64,000 nucleotides of DNA, from NCBI GenBank assembly GCA_013399875.1, contig VXAZ01004553.1, positions 1 through 64,000 of the forward strand, given 5' to 3'. A program made the position numbers and the translations under genes. The number at the start of each line of letters is the position of its first letter. Within the stretch, counting starts at the first letter, position 1. This document shows positions 47,656 to 62,600 of this stretch, piece after piece. This stretch comes from Gymnorhina tibicen. Taxonomy: Eukaryota > Chordata > Aves > Passeriformes > Artamidae. The notes under the pieces were generated by a model. The model was not told where the DNA came from. It saw only the letters and a program-made list of their open reading frames with translations, and did no database searches.

Positions 47656-48959
47656 TGTGCCCTCACATGACTGTGGAAACAAGCTAACAAAACCAAAACA
47701 AACCCACTGTGAGTCACCTAGCTCAGCCTTTTTCCACTTTGCATCTTCCTCTGTCAATAAGCAAATTCCTCTTCCACCTGCACTTCCCAGCTACGGTGTT
47801 CAGTGCCAAGAGAAAAGGTGTGTGACTGAGGAAACATCACGTCCTGTTTGCAGACAACCAGTCAGTGCCAGATGTCTGACTTCAAACTAGAAGAGAGAAT
47901 GTTAAACCACATTCCAGTAACTCGCAGGCAATCCTACAACAGAACATCCTTACTGAATGAAAGGATTACAGCCCATTACCACACCTGTAAAGACACTCAG
48001 AAAGAGGTGTTCTGATTTAGCAGCATTTCAAACGCTCTGCACGGAGGCCTAAGTGAATCCACGAACAGCGAGGCGGTGAGAAGTCGAGGGCAGCACACTC
48101 CTATCAGCATTTCTGCAGCTACAGATATGGTACATGAGCAGGAAGCCTTTATGGCACCCATACTGTGTCCTCACACAGTTTGGTAGCACTGTCATCCAAC
48201 CAAACTTTTTACCATTAATATCATGTCATTCTTGGGGGAAAACGTAGACAAAATTTTTCAAAAGTCACAGTCATTGAAAGGGACAAAGAATAGTTAAGTA
48301 TTTCTTATTTGAGAAGCTGTTTGACTGGTATATTTAACCAATCACTCTACAGGATAAATTTCTATTTGGTAAATAAAATAAAAAGTGCTTTACTGGACAC
48401 CAGTTGATACAATAAGAGAATTCAGGTGTTATTTATAGCTACTTGCAAATTACTGACAAATCAGGGTGCCTTCGTTGTTCTTTGATACTCTGCTTTGCCA
48501 CAATGGCAGAGATTTTCACTGTTTTGAACTTCCAAGTTTCCAGAGGGTTGCAGTGGGTTTCTGTATTGGAGGCTCCCTTTTGGTGCCTCCAGGTTTTCCA
48601 CAATGTTTCCTAACAAAGAGACCTGATTTTAATTAAGGGAGGTAAAGAAACAGACCAGATGCTCTAAAGTTACACGGGTGCCTGGTCAAATCTCGTGTCA
48701 GAGGAAACCCAGTGGCAACAAAACATTGGCTTAATGTTGAGCAGCACACAAGCAGAATTACACAGAGGGGGAGTGAAACACTCTTGGTTCACGGGGGTTT
48801 GTGATGCATTTTGATTCTCCTGCATCTCCTTCAGGTAAAAATACACATCTGCTAAAACTCGGGGGATACCCTGGATGAATCTTATTTCGAACAGGATTTA
48901 TTATGCCCACTCTTTTGTAAGGGTCTAGTTAAGAAAGTCAAAAGTGACCTAGAAGCTAG
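47656..48959. other. Unique sequence, no feature recognised
   Basis: About 1.3 kb of unique sequence. A few CpGs occur at 48,030-48,090 (AGCGAGGCGG, AGTCGAGG). No exon or repeat was recognised. Confidence 0.45.
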
Positions 48960-49460
48960 AATGCACCTATTTAGCATCTGAATAACTTGTGGTTAATTAC
49001 AAATATATATGACTAACACAAGTATTGTGATAAACTGATGTGCTGCTGGAATTCACACAAAAATAATTACTTAGAGCTTTCCTAAAAGTAGAACAAGAGC
49101 AGGAAAAATGATCACATTGAAAATAAGCACAGCCCAGTTTTCTAAGCAGTCTTGACAGCTGTCTACTAGTGGGGACTTACTGCAATGTATGTATGGAATT
49201 AATCCATAATTTAACATTTATACTAGTTTACATCTGTTTACAAGTCCTACTTCCTATTTGATTGAGTAGCACAACCCTTTCCTCACATCAGCCAGGGATA
49301 TCATTATTAACTGATAACAACCTCAATTTGCAAATTACTTAAATCTAATGGGGCTTTATTTCATTACCATACTGGCTGTAATTCCAAGTCAACATTCATT
49401 ACTGACATAGTTCCATTTTAATGCAGACAACTACGCATTGCTGAGAAGTTATTTATAATA
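48960..49460. promoter_or_regulatory. Candidate distal enhancer, TAAT-rich
   Basis: Non-repetitive AT-rich block with many homeodomain-type cores (GGTTAATTACAAAT, AAATAATTACTTAG, CATTATTAACTG, GCAAATTACTTAAATC). Motif density is visible. Function and conservation are inferred only. Confidence 0.22.
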
Positions 49461-51018
49461 TCCTAAATATTTTACTCTGAAAGAAGTGTGCCCTTTTGCC
49501 TAGGAAAAAGGTAAGAAAAAAACCCAACACCATTCTGTATTATGTAAAGAAATGAAAACCTGAATTCAGGACTTCCTTGCCTACAATCATGTAGAACATA
49601 CAATTAAAGAGCTGTGTATCCAGACAAGGCTCTATACAGCAAGGATGTATTATTTCACTTACATATCTGCTTCCTCAGCTAATCAAGAGCATACCTAGCC
49701 AAAACCTGTTCTTTTCTTCCCACTTTCAAGCCCTAAAGAGCCAATTACTGCAATTAACGTTGTTAATACATTTCCAAGCTGTGCCACACAAACATCTGAG
49801 TCAGAACTCGGTTTTTCCACACTGCCATGGAGTGACCAGGCAAAAGGAGCACAGCACATCCTTCCCTGGCTCTGTCACAAATTCAGTGCTTCTCCAAATC
49901 CAAGTGACACAATATCCTGTGGAAGGAGCAGAATGACATATGAATTGTTCCCGCATCTGGAAGGACAGCAGAAAATCTGCCAACAATAAACCAGAACTGA
50001 ACAGCTCTGTGAAGTTCTCGACTGTTTGCAGCTCCCCTGCATTTACAGACTGGCTGTCCACCCAGGCTGCGCAGCTGCCTTCAGGACCAACTTCCACGTT
50101 TCTCTTAGGGATTAAAGTTTGTGCCTTAACCCAGAATCTGAGATGTGTCCAGCTGTTTTCCAAATTGGATTTTTGTCTGTCAGCCTGCCTCCAGCCCTAG
50201 AACAGATCAACATTATAGTTCATTGCTTCCATTTCTTTTTCCCCTTGTATGGACGGCTCCTGTTTTCTACCTTTAATTGCATCTTTGTGGATTAATGCTC
50301 TCCAGCTCAGATCCTGGTTCCTCTCTCCAAAAACAGAAACTCAAACCTTATCTGGTTAGTCTCTCCCACCTGAAACAGTTATCTGATAGCAAGAAGGCAG
50401 CAAATATAAATTCAATGTGCATAAAAATCTGTTTCTAGCAGGTCCTTTTCCAAAAATTCTTTTGGGTAAGTAAAGCAAGTGGAGTTGCAGAAGTTTTTCT
50501 TATATGGGTCACTGCCCATGAAGTATTAGGAAGAAACCCTTCCAATTTACTTTGAATGAGCCTTGGCAAACAGTCAGGAACACTCAAAAAATCTCATGGT
50601 ATGCCAGAGGCTCTTTTCCATTTCCTGTATTTGGTACATTTCACACCTTCCACAGGATGCTTATTTAAGCACAAGACATCACTTCAAACTGATTTATCGG
50701 GAGCCAGCCATTCAGAGACTGAGACTTTAGTCCCAGAATTCTGCAACCAACAAATTATAAGCCAGGAATTCTGAACTAAATAATTCACTCAGTAACAGTG
50801 TTAGCTTCAGCAAATGCAGAAACCCACCAGAATCCAGAGAGGAATTGTTTGCAACTCACCATGGTAACAGTGCACCGAGGCCAGCTATCAAAATTCACCC
50901 CTCTCCACTAAATGCCTTCTCCTGCAGGAATAAACCGAGCATCAACAACCCCTTCCCCAGCCCCCTTTTCATTCTAATACAGATGTCATTACCATTCACT
51001 TTGGAAACAGTGTGTAGG
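49461..51018. other. Unique sequence with an accidental 120-codon minus ORF
   Basis: No repeat or splice-supported exon recognised. The ORF at 49801-50163 has no recognised domain, and several of this length are expected by chance in a window of this size. Confidence 0.45.
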
Positions 51019-51104
51019 TTGTTTGTGGTGTTTTGTTGAGTTTTCGTTTGGTTGGGTTTTTTTTGGGGTTTTTGTTTTTTTTTTTAATTTTTAAATTTTT
51101 ATTT
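51019..51104. repeat. T/G-rich low-complexity tract
   Basis: About 85 bases of TTTTG / TTGGG / long T-run sequence ending in AATTTTTAAATTTTTATTTC. On the minus strand it would read as an A/C-rich tail, but no retroelement body adjoins it. Confidence 0.92.
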
Positions 51105-53399
51105 CTGTACTTAAACAAAACACTGAAGAGCTCCTTGTGCAGCCCCTCCACAGATCATTAACAGGCCATGCCCGCTCCCATTAATGCCAATGGAAGCCTT
51201 GCAACTGACTTCCAGGGGGAAGAGCAGCTTGTTGTTAAGTACAGTAATATTTGTTTCACCTTCACCCATCTTAACCTCTTAAAGGTTTATATTTATGGGC
51301 AACAGTGTCTGCTCCTCTCACAGGGGTTTTGCAAATGCATAGCATTAACCTGTCATTTGATTTTCCACTTGAGCTGGTGTACACAGTGAGGCAAAGAGCA
51401 GCACTGAGATATGTTGGTAATGACTCCCACGGATAAATCCGTACATATTTTACATTGGAGCGTGACCCTTACAGGTTTGGCTCTTCTTTTCCCACAAAAG
51501 GTTATTTGCATCTCGTTGGCTTCCTTCCAGAGGGTGACCAGGAAGTGCAAGGGAGGCTTCCACAGGACACCCTCAACATTCTAATGGCCTCAGTATGGCT
51601 TTTGGATTTATGGCCAAACCATCCCATTAGAACATAGCTCCATTGTAATACAACTGTAAGTGTAATTATGTGAGACAAAGGCCATCCTTCAGCAAGGACA
51701 GCTGCACAGCGTTAGCACTTTATTCTTACCTGATTCAGCCTATGATTTTGAGTTCATTTAGTCTGAAATAGGAAGCAAGAAAAACATCTGTGTCCCATCA
51801 GAGTATGCACTATACATCTGCTATCCATTTTTTCTGAGTCTTCTTGCTCTGAACCCTTGTGTTATCTCCCAGCTTTACCTTATACTTTGGATGTAGTCAT
51901 TTATTACAAAAGCATTTCTATGCTATCCCATTTCTTTCTAATGTAACATCACAGATAAAAGCAATAAACAGGCTCGAGAATTGAATCCTTTTCTGCATCT
52001 CTACAGAGATTGCCGCAAGCTGTACGTTCAAAATGTATTGCAGTGATGCAGTTCAAACACGTTTAAAGTAATGCATCTATTCGTTCTCAGGTATGGGCTT
52101 TTGGTAGGTAAGTCAAATAAAACAATTGCTCTGGTTTGCCAGGGAAATGGCTGAGAAATATTTGACTCTTTCCTGCCCACTATCCATCTCTTCTGACGGC
52201 ACTGAAGGAAGCAACTTCTGTGTCCCTGTGCTCGCTCTCAGGTGAGCTGCAGTGCTGCTTTGCCCTTCCACCACTTCAACAGGTTTTCCACACTGGCTTC
52301 TGTCTGTGCTCTCACACCCCACACCTGTGCACCCCCACAGGACCCAGGAATTTGGTCCCAAGCTTCTGTCAGTGCAGGTGTTAATTTATGCAACTGCTTC
52401 ACATATAGGTGGGCTCTTCCCTTTGGCTGCCCATCAGTTCCTCAGGTCCTGAGTATCCCTAGTTCTTTTCTTCCCTGCTGGTGCCCACCAGTGGATCTGA
52501 CTCACCTCACAGATATGTGATGTAATAGTTTTCTCTTGCAAATGCATCACTGCTCTGAAGTGCCCTGTGTACACATACTTCACATGAAGATGGCCCCTCC
52601 GGGTCACTTCCCTGCTCGCCAGTGACAGCAGTCATCGCCACACTCTGCCATCAATCACATTTTCAGTTCCCTCCTTGCATCTGCCAGTCCTTTAGAGAGG
52701 AGCTTGCTAATCCTCAGATTCCAGGCACTCCTTCCAATAGCAATTACTCTGACTTAATTGCAGGGAAATCAATTACACCTGATCTGCAACATAGGTTCTT
52801 CCTGCTCATTTTGTCCTATGTCCTCAGCCTGGAAACGTATCAGTGTTTGTTGTTTTCAGTGAACAAGTCACTAAAGACCCCATTTTACTGAGCACCAGGT
52901 TCATACTCACTGGTGGTCAGCTGAGCCTCATCCTCTCACTTAAGTTTTGGAACTGAGACATTTTTGGTGCTGCACCACAGGTTCTCCTCAGGCTCCAGGT
53001 CCCACCCACACAGTGGCTGCAGGAAGCCAGAGCAGCACTAGGATTTCATGTCATGCGTGAATAAACCCACCCTTGTGTCCTGTTCAGAGCTGCATGACAG
53101 AGGTGGTCTCTCCTGCTCACACTCAGCACACTCTCTGTGTGAGCACAGCTGCACATTAGAAGTTTCTCAGATCATACCATTTATGCCTTGTATAAAGAGA
53201 ATTAATGCAAAGTTAAAACCAGAAATAGAATTGCTGAATGGAGAGCACAAAAAATCATTGCTTTCCCCTATCTCTGCCTAAATTGCACTGTGCTTGAAGG
53301 TAGCAACACTGGCAGAGCTGCTATTGCCCTGTCAGTGTTCTGCAACCTCCTATCCAATACTCAAATACCACCTTACACCTCCCAAATTAACTCTGTACT
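51105..53399. other. Unique sequence; octamer site near 51,503
   Basis: No gene recognised. GTTATTTGCATCTCG near 51,503 contains the POU octamer ATTTGCAT. The stretch 52,150-53,060 is pyrimidine-rich with ORFs up to 92 codons and could be an eroded repeat, but I cannot name it. Confidence 0.4.
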
Positions 53400-53640
53400 G
53401 AGATGATTAACAAACGAGTATGACTTCAAGCCATTCATCAATAGTCACACAACCTCTGTTTTAACTAATGAGCCATTCTTATCAATTATGTAATGTTCAC
53501 TGTCCTTAATGTTCAAACATCTCAATAGAAGCATATTTCAAAAGTAATTAATATTCAAGTAGCTCCAAGCCGTCACATTTGCATATTAATCCCTGCTTTC
53601 TAAGTCACATGGAAAGGTATTTGAAAGGCTACAAGTGCTC
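53400..53640. promoter_or_regulatory. Candidate enhancer with octamer-TAAT composite
   Basis: Contains ATTTGCATATTAAT at about 53,577, a POU octamer fused to a homeodomain core, preceded within 150 bp by AAGTAATTAATATTC and TCAATTATGTAATG. Non-repetitive. Suggestive of POU/homeobox binding but untested. Confidence 0.25.
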
Positions 53641-56600
53641 TGATCTTGTTGAAAAATAAAAGTGTTAGAATTACTAGATTTTCAACACCTTTTGGGCAAT
53701 GGTTCCAAGATCACAGATCCTCTTTTTTTCCTCCTGAAAACTCTAGATCCTTCACTGAGAAATCAGACTTTAAAGAGTTTGATTCTATTACTGGTGCAGT
53801 CCTGTGAACCAGATTGAGGGTGCACAGCCTACAACATTGCATAGCAAAGAAACAGTCTAAAATGATCGAGTTTTCAAAGCAAAGTTTTAAATACATTCAG
53901 GGTTAAAGCACAATATTGATTTTGCTGCTTGTGTGACTGTAGCAGAGACATTTCCTAGCAGAATTGGGGTGTAAATGATGGGAGGGGACTACCCTGATCA
54001 CCCTGAAGTCCTAAACCATGTAGTATTTGTTAAATTAAAATAGAAAATCCACACCCATTCTATCCATACATACACACACAGAGCAGCTGAAATGCACTCA
54101 TAGCCTGTAATGTATATCTTTAGTATAAAGGTTAGAAAACCCCTTCAGACATCCCACAGAAATAAAGAGCAAATGCATTTAGCAGCACCATAGGTCTCAC
54201 ACTGTCAGGGAGCCACAGTGAAGCAGTTGAACTAAGCCCAGGAAGTGAACTTTACTCCATAAAACAGAGGAGCACGGAAAAATAAAGATCCCAACAGCCT
54301 CTGCCAGTGTAAACAAGGATGAGAGGGTGGGAGAGAAGAGAATTTCTTACTCCCCTCACATCTGGCCACTGCATGCCAGATGGCATTGCCAAGCATGGGT
54401 GGAAAACATAAACAGGATCATTAAGATTTCCCATGGGAATAACAGCATGGCATGTTCAGACTCACGTCTTTAGTTCCCAGCAAAGAAAAACAAATAAACA
54501 AACAAAACCCCCAAAAATTATAATGATGAGAAAAAAGAATGCATGACAGAGAGACAGGGGAAAAAAATTCTTCTTCGATCCTTCAGGTAATTAGTGGCAA
54601 TCCCCAACTAAGATAATTGATTAAAACCAAAACTTTAACAACTCTTCCTAGTCCATTTAAAATATGCAAGAACATCCTAGCCAGCCATATAACTCCTTCC
54701 TTGAATTTACCAAGATCCATTTTCAAATCCTGTGTTCTTTAGGCTTTTGCTCTACTTCAAAGTTAATTTCACAACTTCAGTTGTCCTGTTTACAAATTCA
54801 GCAGCAGTGCTGAACTAGCCATGAAAACATTGCACAGAGCACAGAATCCCAGCTCTGTCACCCTTACTAATGGCTTAGTTTAAGAACATTCAATAGCACA
54901 GAACAGTGGAAATCAATAAAATCACTGTTTTTCAAATTAACAGGAGGCATTTCATTACTATCAAAATTTCACACATGGCTTCCAAACACAAGGTGACAGG
55001 ACGAAAAATGTTATCTGGAAAAATGCTTTAAAAAGGGACCTCAGAAAGCACAAAATGTTACATAGAAAATATATGTAAGAGTTAAACAAAGCTCCCCCCT
55101 TCCTCCTCAAGAACCTCTCTGGTTGCCTTTTTCAGTCCAACCCAAATAACTCAAACTTTCCTATCATGTCTTCTCTACTAGGCCAGCCAGACACATCTAT
55201 CAGCCTGATTTCTTCCCCTGAAGAGGTCAGTTTTATCTTAGTTTCTCATGCCCATTGTTTTATGATAGTTTTATCCTCAGCCGTAATGTTGCTTCTCATT
55301 TCCTGTTCCCTAAATAAAGAGAAAATTAGGTTCTCAGTGCACATCCCAAGTCCTATCTTCTTTCTTTGCTGCCAAAAATAACTCATTTCAGCAAGCTCGC
55401 TGGAATCATCACACTGCTCAGATTTAGCAAGGCTGTTTTTATAGCCTGTTTAAACAATATATTTGATGGTGTCCCATCTGCAGGTGGTCTGAACCAAACC
55501 AGAAATACTCACACAATCTTTGTTAAGCTACTGTCTCCACAGTTAGGAGCATAAACTCTGCTCTTACACATGGCATTTCCTTCAAAGGACCTTCCCTGCT
55601 CATTTCAAACACTTAACCAACACCATCCTGCTCAGCTGCAGTTAGACAAGATCTGCAAGAGGCAAGATTTGCCGTGAAGGCAGAATGCAGTCTGCAAAGT
55701 CTTTGAAACAAATTTAAAAGAGCTAAGTTGCGTTTTTGGTTCCACCACTGCATTGCTGGTTAGTTAGAAGGTGCATTTCCTCACCTGCAAAGGAACAAAT
55801 CAGAACAAAGTTCAATGCCATTGAGCAGCATATTTCAGAACTGAACTGAGTAACATGGAAAACACATAGAAACTATCTCCAGAAACATTAAATTCTTAAA
55901 AAAACTCCACTTTGTATTCCATATAAATATCAAGTGCCTTTTGTCAGGACCCTGCTTGTGAATCTTAACTCAGTATGTCAGCACTGAGACAGAATTTCAG
56001 GTTATTATATGCAAATACTATTGCAAAAGGTAGTGGGGATTTCCTCCAGCAATCTCTGAGCTAATACCATCCATACCTTTCACCACTGTGTGTTACTCAT
56101 TCAAGGGAAATCATAAATGTGCTACAGTCTTCTAATGCCAATCCATTTCTTAGCAAGGGATTAGCATGTTACAAAGATTGTTACAAGCCTACCTTGTGTC
56201 ATGCACCTAATGCTCTGCAGCTATGTCTCAAAACCGTGAAGTCAATTTGTAAATGAGAGGTATCTGCTTACCCTGGGCTATTACACTGGAAGTTATTTCA
56301 GATTCTGGATGGTTTGGGAGTTTTTAATCTTTCAGAAAAACACAATTAACGGCTTTAGGCTTACAGCAGCTGTTACTGCTTGTTTTTAAAACACAGTCAA
56401 GGCTTCTGTTTCTCAGTTGATTGTTCTTCCAATCTTACCTCAAATATTCCCCACAAAACCTGCTGCCTGCTAACTTTTGCTGCTGGCAGTGCCATCAATA
56501 TACATCACTTGAACACATCTTTCTTTCTTCCCCTCTGAGACTGGAATTACAAAAGCTCTTCCTGCATGTGTAGCACAGCTCTGAGCCTTGCAGAGAAGTT

Positions 56601-59600
56601 TTCAGAGCCCACACCTCGTTTTAGTTTCAGTAACTTTCAAAAACATCTGACCACGTAAGCTCGCTGCTGGTAATGGTGGAAATAACACCGCCTTCCACAC
56701 CCAGTGGAGGACACAAACATCCTTTTCTCTGCTGGCTGCTCCTTCTGCTGCAAACACTCCGAGTCAGTTCTGCTTTTCTCTTTTACTCTTGCACAGGGCA
56801 TTCACAAAGAAACTAAGAAATAAGTGCCCCCAGAACACTGTAATACGTATTCTTTTTTTAGCCTACTTTTATATAAAGTATTAGGATAATGTCAGGTGTT
56901 TTATCTCAATTTTGTTACCTGTGAGAAAATGCATTGCAAGTATCTTTCCCTGACAGGTATATTTATAATCTCGGATTTCTGTAACAGCCCAGCCATAAAC
57001 AATGAAACCATTGCATTCAAATGTGCAGCTCCTATTCCTGCTCCGAGCCTGCTGAGGACCCTCCTGCAATTCCTTACTGCGTGGTTTGCACAGAGGCCTG
57101 CACGCAAATGGAACGAAATAATCCACTCTGTGCCAGGACTGTATGGAGTCCTAAATAGTGTGTATGGATTCGGGGACGTTAACACTTCTCCCAGTTAAGT
57201 TTACATTTTGAAGACTGAAAGCTTCCTTAAATTTCCAATCACATATTTTCATATATTCTGTCCACTTTTTCCATTATTTGGGAATCATGCAGACTCTTCT
57301 GTCTTCACTCAGCCTTTCTCCTGATTTCATTTTTATCTGCAAACTCCTTTACAGCTTTTAATTTACCTTCCTTTTTATTCTAAGACCCATCAGCTTCTCC
57401 TCCAATACCTCCCAACTTACTGTAATTCATAATATGTTTTTCTCTTTCCTACATCTTCTTCAACCATGCAACTGAATGCCTGCACCTACAATCTTTCACC
57501 TGTCAAGTCTTATGAACTCTAAACAAATATTTACTCTAAATAAATATTTACTAAATTTTGTATAAAATATATCACTTGTAACCTTAAATGACATCTGTTT
57601 TTACAGCTCTGATATTGCAAGGCGTGTCCCATAAAGAAGCTGGTCTGTTAGCAAGGCTTAGAGCTGCTGTATCAAGTCACAGCTCACATTTCCTGAAAAG
57701 CTCTTCCATAGCCTACAAACCTCTGTTTTGCTTCATTTTTTTATGGATTATTCCTGAATAAGCACCCCAAAGATCTGAGGACTTATAAAGAGAATTAACT
57801 TACACATTGTTCTACGTTAACAGCTGAGCATTGTACCTTAATACCACTGCTTCTGGGCTTTATTTAATTCTTCCCCATCTGCAAAATGGTAGAAAATTAC
57901 CAAATTTCTTCTTAGCAATACTGTGTAAAGCATTAAAATTTATTTATTTACTGTGCTACTTGCCAGGCAAGCCAATATAATAGGCAATGCCTGCTTGGGA
58001 CTCAGTAATATGTATTGTAGTTACCACATATATTACCACTTAAAAATTCATATACAGCACGTGGAACAGCCATTAATCTCAAACATGCCAGTAGATAATC
58101 TTTGCAAACAATAGCTTGTGTTTTTCTGGTACTTTTCAGCTTTAAGTTTATTCCACATCTGTTACAGCAGAAAGAGAAAGTGGAATCTGGCCCAAGGACT
58201 ACTTCTAATAAATCCTTGGCTTTATTAGTAGAAACAATGTTATTCACAATACAACATATGTTCCTCTAATTACATTTTTGAGCAAAAGTATTAATGAGAT
58301 TTTGACCATATGTCTACTTATCCTTCTCAGAGTAAGCTTGGGGGTTTTTTGACACATTTGCACTATATAATGGTCAGAAACTTTCATTAAAAGTTTGGGA
58401 TTTCAACAGCTCTTATTTGCAGCAAAATAGAAGCACCCACAAGACCCATCCAATGATTCTGAGCAGTACTCAGCTACTCAAAAGCATTTCTATGAACATT
58501 CCAACATTATGTATGCTTTTAAAGAATCTATTTTCCAATGCTGCACCTTTATCAGGATACGAACCAAGTGAAATTTAAATGTTTATCTCTGTCTATCCTT
58601 GTGATTCCAACATAAATCCTTAAAGCATGGAGAAGTAAAATGGGACAGGAATTTGAAACAGAACATTTCATTGTTTCTGAGGGAGAAGTAAATTCTGTGA
58701 TCTGGTCATATTCAACAGTTTCTTTGCAAATTCTTTCATGACTGAAAGAATTGAAAAAGGAAATATTCCTAATTATTTCTGTGTTTCTTCCGAAAATTTC
58801 TAGTCAATCAACATGGCTTTCAAGAGTCAAACAACTACCAAGATATTCTATGAAAATGGCACACATGGATCATAATATAAATTTGGATTAGTATTATTCT
58901 AGCAATGAAAATAAATAGGCCATACTAAAAACATGTATAAAGCAAAAATTCAGCATTTCCTTAAACCATCTGAGATCTGTATTGTCCTTTTTACCTACTT
59001 TTCTATTACATTCTCTGAATAATCAGAGGGACTAATGTTACCTCTCTTCTTTCTTTTTGTGCTTTGTATTTAGAATGTGTGAAAAGTACTGACTTTCAAG
59101 TCCTTAAAGATGAAATCCATTTTTTTGTGGGTCAGGTAGACACAAATGCTTCTGGAATTAACACGTGATAAAAGCTGCATCGTGAAAGGTTTGCATTTGT
59201 CTTACAAGTGCCACTGTAAAGGTTAGAAGTACCTCATTCCCCTGTGTCTTTCAAGCGGGCTTCCAACTAGCCCTGAAAAACACAGTAAAAGCCAAACCCA
59301 TTTTAAATGCTCTCTGAAAAAATAAATTGACTCAAACATGAATGTTAACATTTCTAGATTAAAGGACCACAGATAGGATCACTGCTGATTAAACCAGTGA
59401 GACCCACTTATAAACAGAACTCTCATCCACTAGGAAGAGGAGAAATTAATTTCATACAGCCTGGTAAAAAAATAGCTTCTGACTTTTAACAGTGTGGGCT
59501 GGATTTGAATGTGATCAATAGCACATTTCATCACCAATAACCTCAATTATTTCGTTTCCTTAAACAATCTCTCAATTTTCTGCTACAGGCTAGCCCTTGA

Positions 59601-62600
59601 ATTATCTTCCTCTTTAAAGCAGAATGCCTTTCAATTTTCTTTGAAAGCCAGACTTGTCCTACTGCCAGGATGAGTGAGGGAGCAGGCTCATGGAGAATAT
59701 CACAGGCTTTGTGTGACCAGGAGGTTACATTCACGCTCTCTCTCTTTTTTAACCAAAGAGAGGTGGAATGATGGAGGTGTGCTGACCTGCAGCAGCCAAA
59801 ACAAGCTGCAGTGTTTGAACCTGCCTTTCTGAAGCTCTCACATGCTGTCCGTGTGTTCCAGTTCAGTTCTTACAACATCTCAGAATAGGTGTGAAAGTGG
59901 AGACACCAGGCTCTACAAATGAAGGTATCAGGTGCATTTCTCTTGTTTCCTTAGAATTGATGCTGGGTAGGAAGGAGAGAGCAGAATTCAGAAATCATTA
60001 CCACCCAAGGACCTGACTTCAGTCTCCCAGTATCATCTATATCCATGGCTTTCTTCCTTCAGCAATTTTAGAAAATGTGTACAAAGCCACAAAAGCAAAC
60101 AATGCTTATGGTAAGTTCAAGTTTGGGAGGCTGCATTGTGAATTGCTGAAGATGAGGAGAACTGCACCAATAACAATCCCTTGGTACAAGAAAGAAGAAA
60201 TTAAATACTCAGTTCATGCATTCCAGTTCGGTGAAGTTTAAAGATGAGAATTTTGATGTCTCTGAGCATTAAGTCCCACACCTTGAGCTGTTGGTACAAA
60301 GTTATATGTGCAGACTAAAACTGCCTTAATCCTAGGAGTGCAAACAAACTGACCACCTGTCAGTCAAGCCATACCTTAAGCATGCTGGATTTTGAGAAAT
60401 TGAAAGAAAAAGTAAGAATTTTTTTGTGTTCAGCATAAAAACGTTCCAGAAAATGAAAATACAAGACTTTAAATATTTTCTTGTTAAAGTATTATTGCAC
60501 ACTAGCCAATATTTCCTTGAAATAATAACAGTTGCTACCCAGGATAGCAAAGTACATCTCCTTCATTACTGTATAAAAAAGACATTTCTCCAGGCAGTCA
60601 TGAAAAATGCTTTTCTGGTTTAAAAATGAAAATGGTCTTATTAGTGGAATATCTGAAGGAAGTTATAAAATAACCATATGAATTAGAAAGTATTATTCTT
60701 CAGCTCACAGCTCACACTGTAAAATCAAAATCCCAGGCAAAATGGCAATAAAACAAAAAAAAGTATCTATATTCTTGGGAAGCTCGACTTCATCCAAAAG
60801 CCACAGTGAAGATTCCTTTATTTCCAAGCTTTTATTCCTAATGGGTAAGGCCAAATCGGTAGACCTGTTTTTAGAATCAGAAATAAACTTGACCTAATTC
60901 CTCTAGAATGCGATCAGTGCTGCCCTGAAATAAAATAAAGGTGTTGCCCAGAGTTAACTGAAGGTCAATGCTTCTAATGGTCCAAACAGCAGCTCTTTCA
61001 TCACTCCTGATTATTTATATAGGGGGAAAAAATACTAAAAACCCCACTTTAATGACCTTTCTTTTCTGCTGTTTCTATCTCCTTACAGGACTTAGCCTAA
61101 AATTCTGACTCAGCCATTGACTTCAGGGAGAGTAGGATCAAGCCTTGAATGAATAAAAACACTCAGTGGACATGGAGGGAAACGTGTGAATCTGAAATTA
61201 CATTTCTGTAAACTATTTCTGCTTAGTGCATTTGAAGCAATCAGATGTTGCTGCTGAAATCTCAGGAATGCAACTACAGTATTAACGAGAGTCACAATAA
61301 CAATGACATAGTTTCAGTACAACTCACGATTTCAATACAACTCATCATTTTCATCGTAAATGTAGCAGCAAATGAATGAAACCCGTCCAGTCCTGTGCCC
61401 GATGCTGACATGCAAGTTCAGATAACACAAATGAGCACAGCTATCAGAGTTTCTTTCACATACTGGATAAAACGGAAATATTCAAAAGTCCAAGGCCTCC
61501 TGGCTGCTGCAGGTGGTGTTATTCCCTGAAGTGATGCTGCCATCTTGTGAGGGAAAGGCTTAAATCCACGTTTTCATTCTAGAGACATATCTGAAGTGAC
61601 TGCAGATCTACAGGACACCCAGGTCAGGAATCACCAGGGGTGGGAACCACACATTTGCTCTCCCTCCACAAAAGCAGCTCTTTGGACACAGAGTGGAAAG
61701 GATAAGCAATAGTGCCCAGGAACTAAGAATTCTTCAAAGTAAGCTCACCTTGGGTGCCAGCAGAACATTCACATTGCAGTGGTAAATTTAAAACTAAGGG
61801 AACTTGCATTTCAGGCGGAAATGAAAGCAAAGGAACCACAGACAGTTCATGCTAAGAGTTGATGAATTCCACTTCCTTTCTTTTAAATTCCACTATGCAG
61901 CTGGTACCTTGTGTTGCTAGATTGGAAAACCCAAGCAGTTAAAAAAAAAAACCCACATTTTCCACAGATAGTACATCCATCCATCAGTCCTTGACATTAG
62001 GGATCAAGGGACAGAGTACAGCTAAAAGGAACAGAGTAATTTCTTGAGTTGTTGACCAAATAATGGACCATTGTTATTCTAATTCTAATATAACATCTCA
62101 CATTTTTCTAAATCTCTATATTCTAACTCTCCATACTCTCATTCTAATGCACACACACCAGATTTCAAGACAACAACTAGGACCACCTACAGGTGGATTG
62201 AATTTAATAGCATGAGCTAAAGAAACACCGGCTGCTATTAAATCTAGAGTGAAATTTTCCAACAATGCTTTTACAGCTGAAAATGCCACTTCAAGTGTTG
62301 CACACGCTCAGCAGGATCCTATTTTGAAAAAAAAATAAAGTAGCTTTAATATGATCAAAATATTCTGACTTCATATTTGTGAATGGAATATTTCAATCTT
62401 CTATTTCCATGTTTCTAAAATGTAATGCAGAAAATACAATTTTATAATGTTTCATTTTTGAAAGTAACACAAAAATCTATAGCATTCTAATGACCATACA
62501 CCATAGAGTCTGTATGCACATACAGTTTTCACATGGGGAAATGTGAAATGTCTGAGAAATGTCCTAAATTTAATTTTATTAGCACACCTAAAGATTTCCT

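Noticed and set aside
49801..50163. 120-codon minus ORF
   Set aside because: Length is within chance expectation for 64 kb; no domain or splice support.
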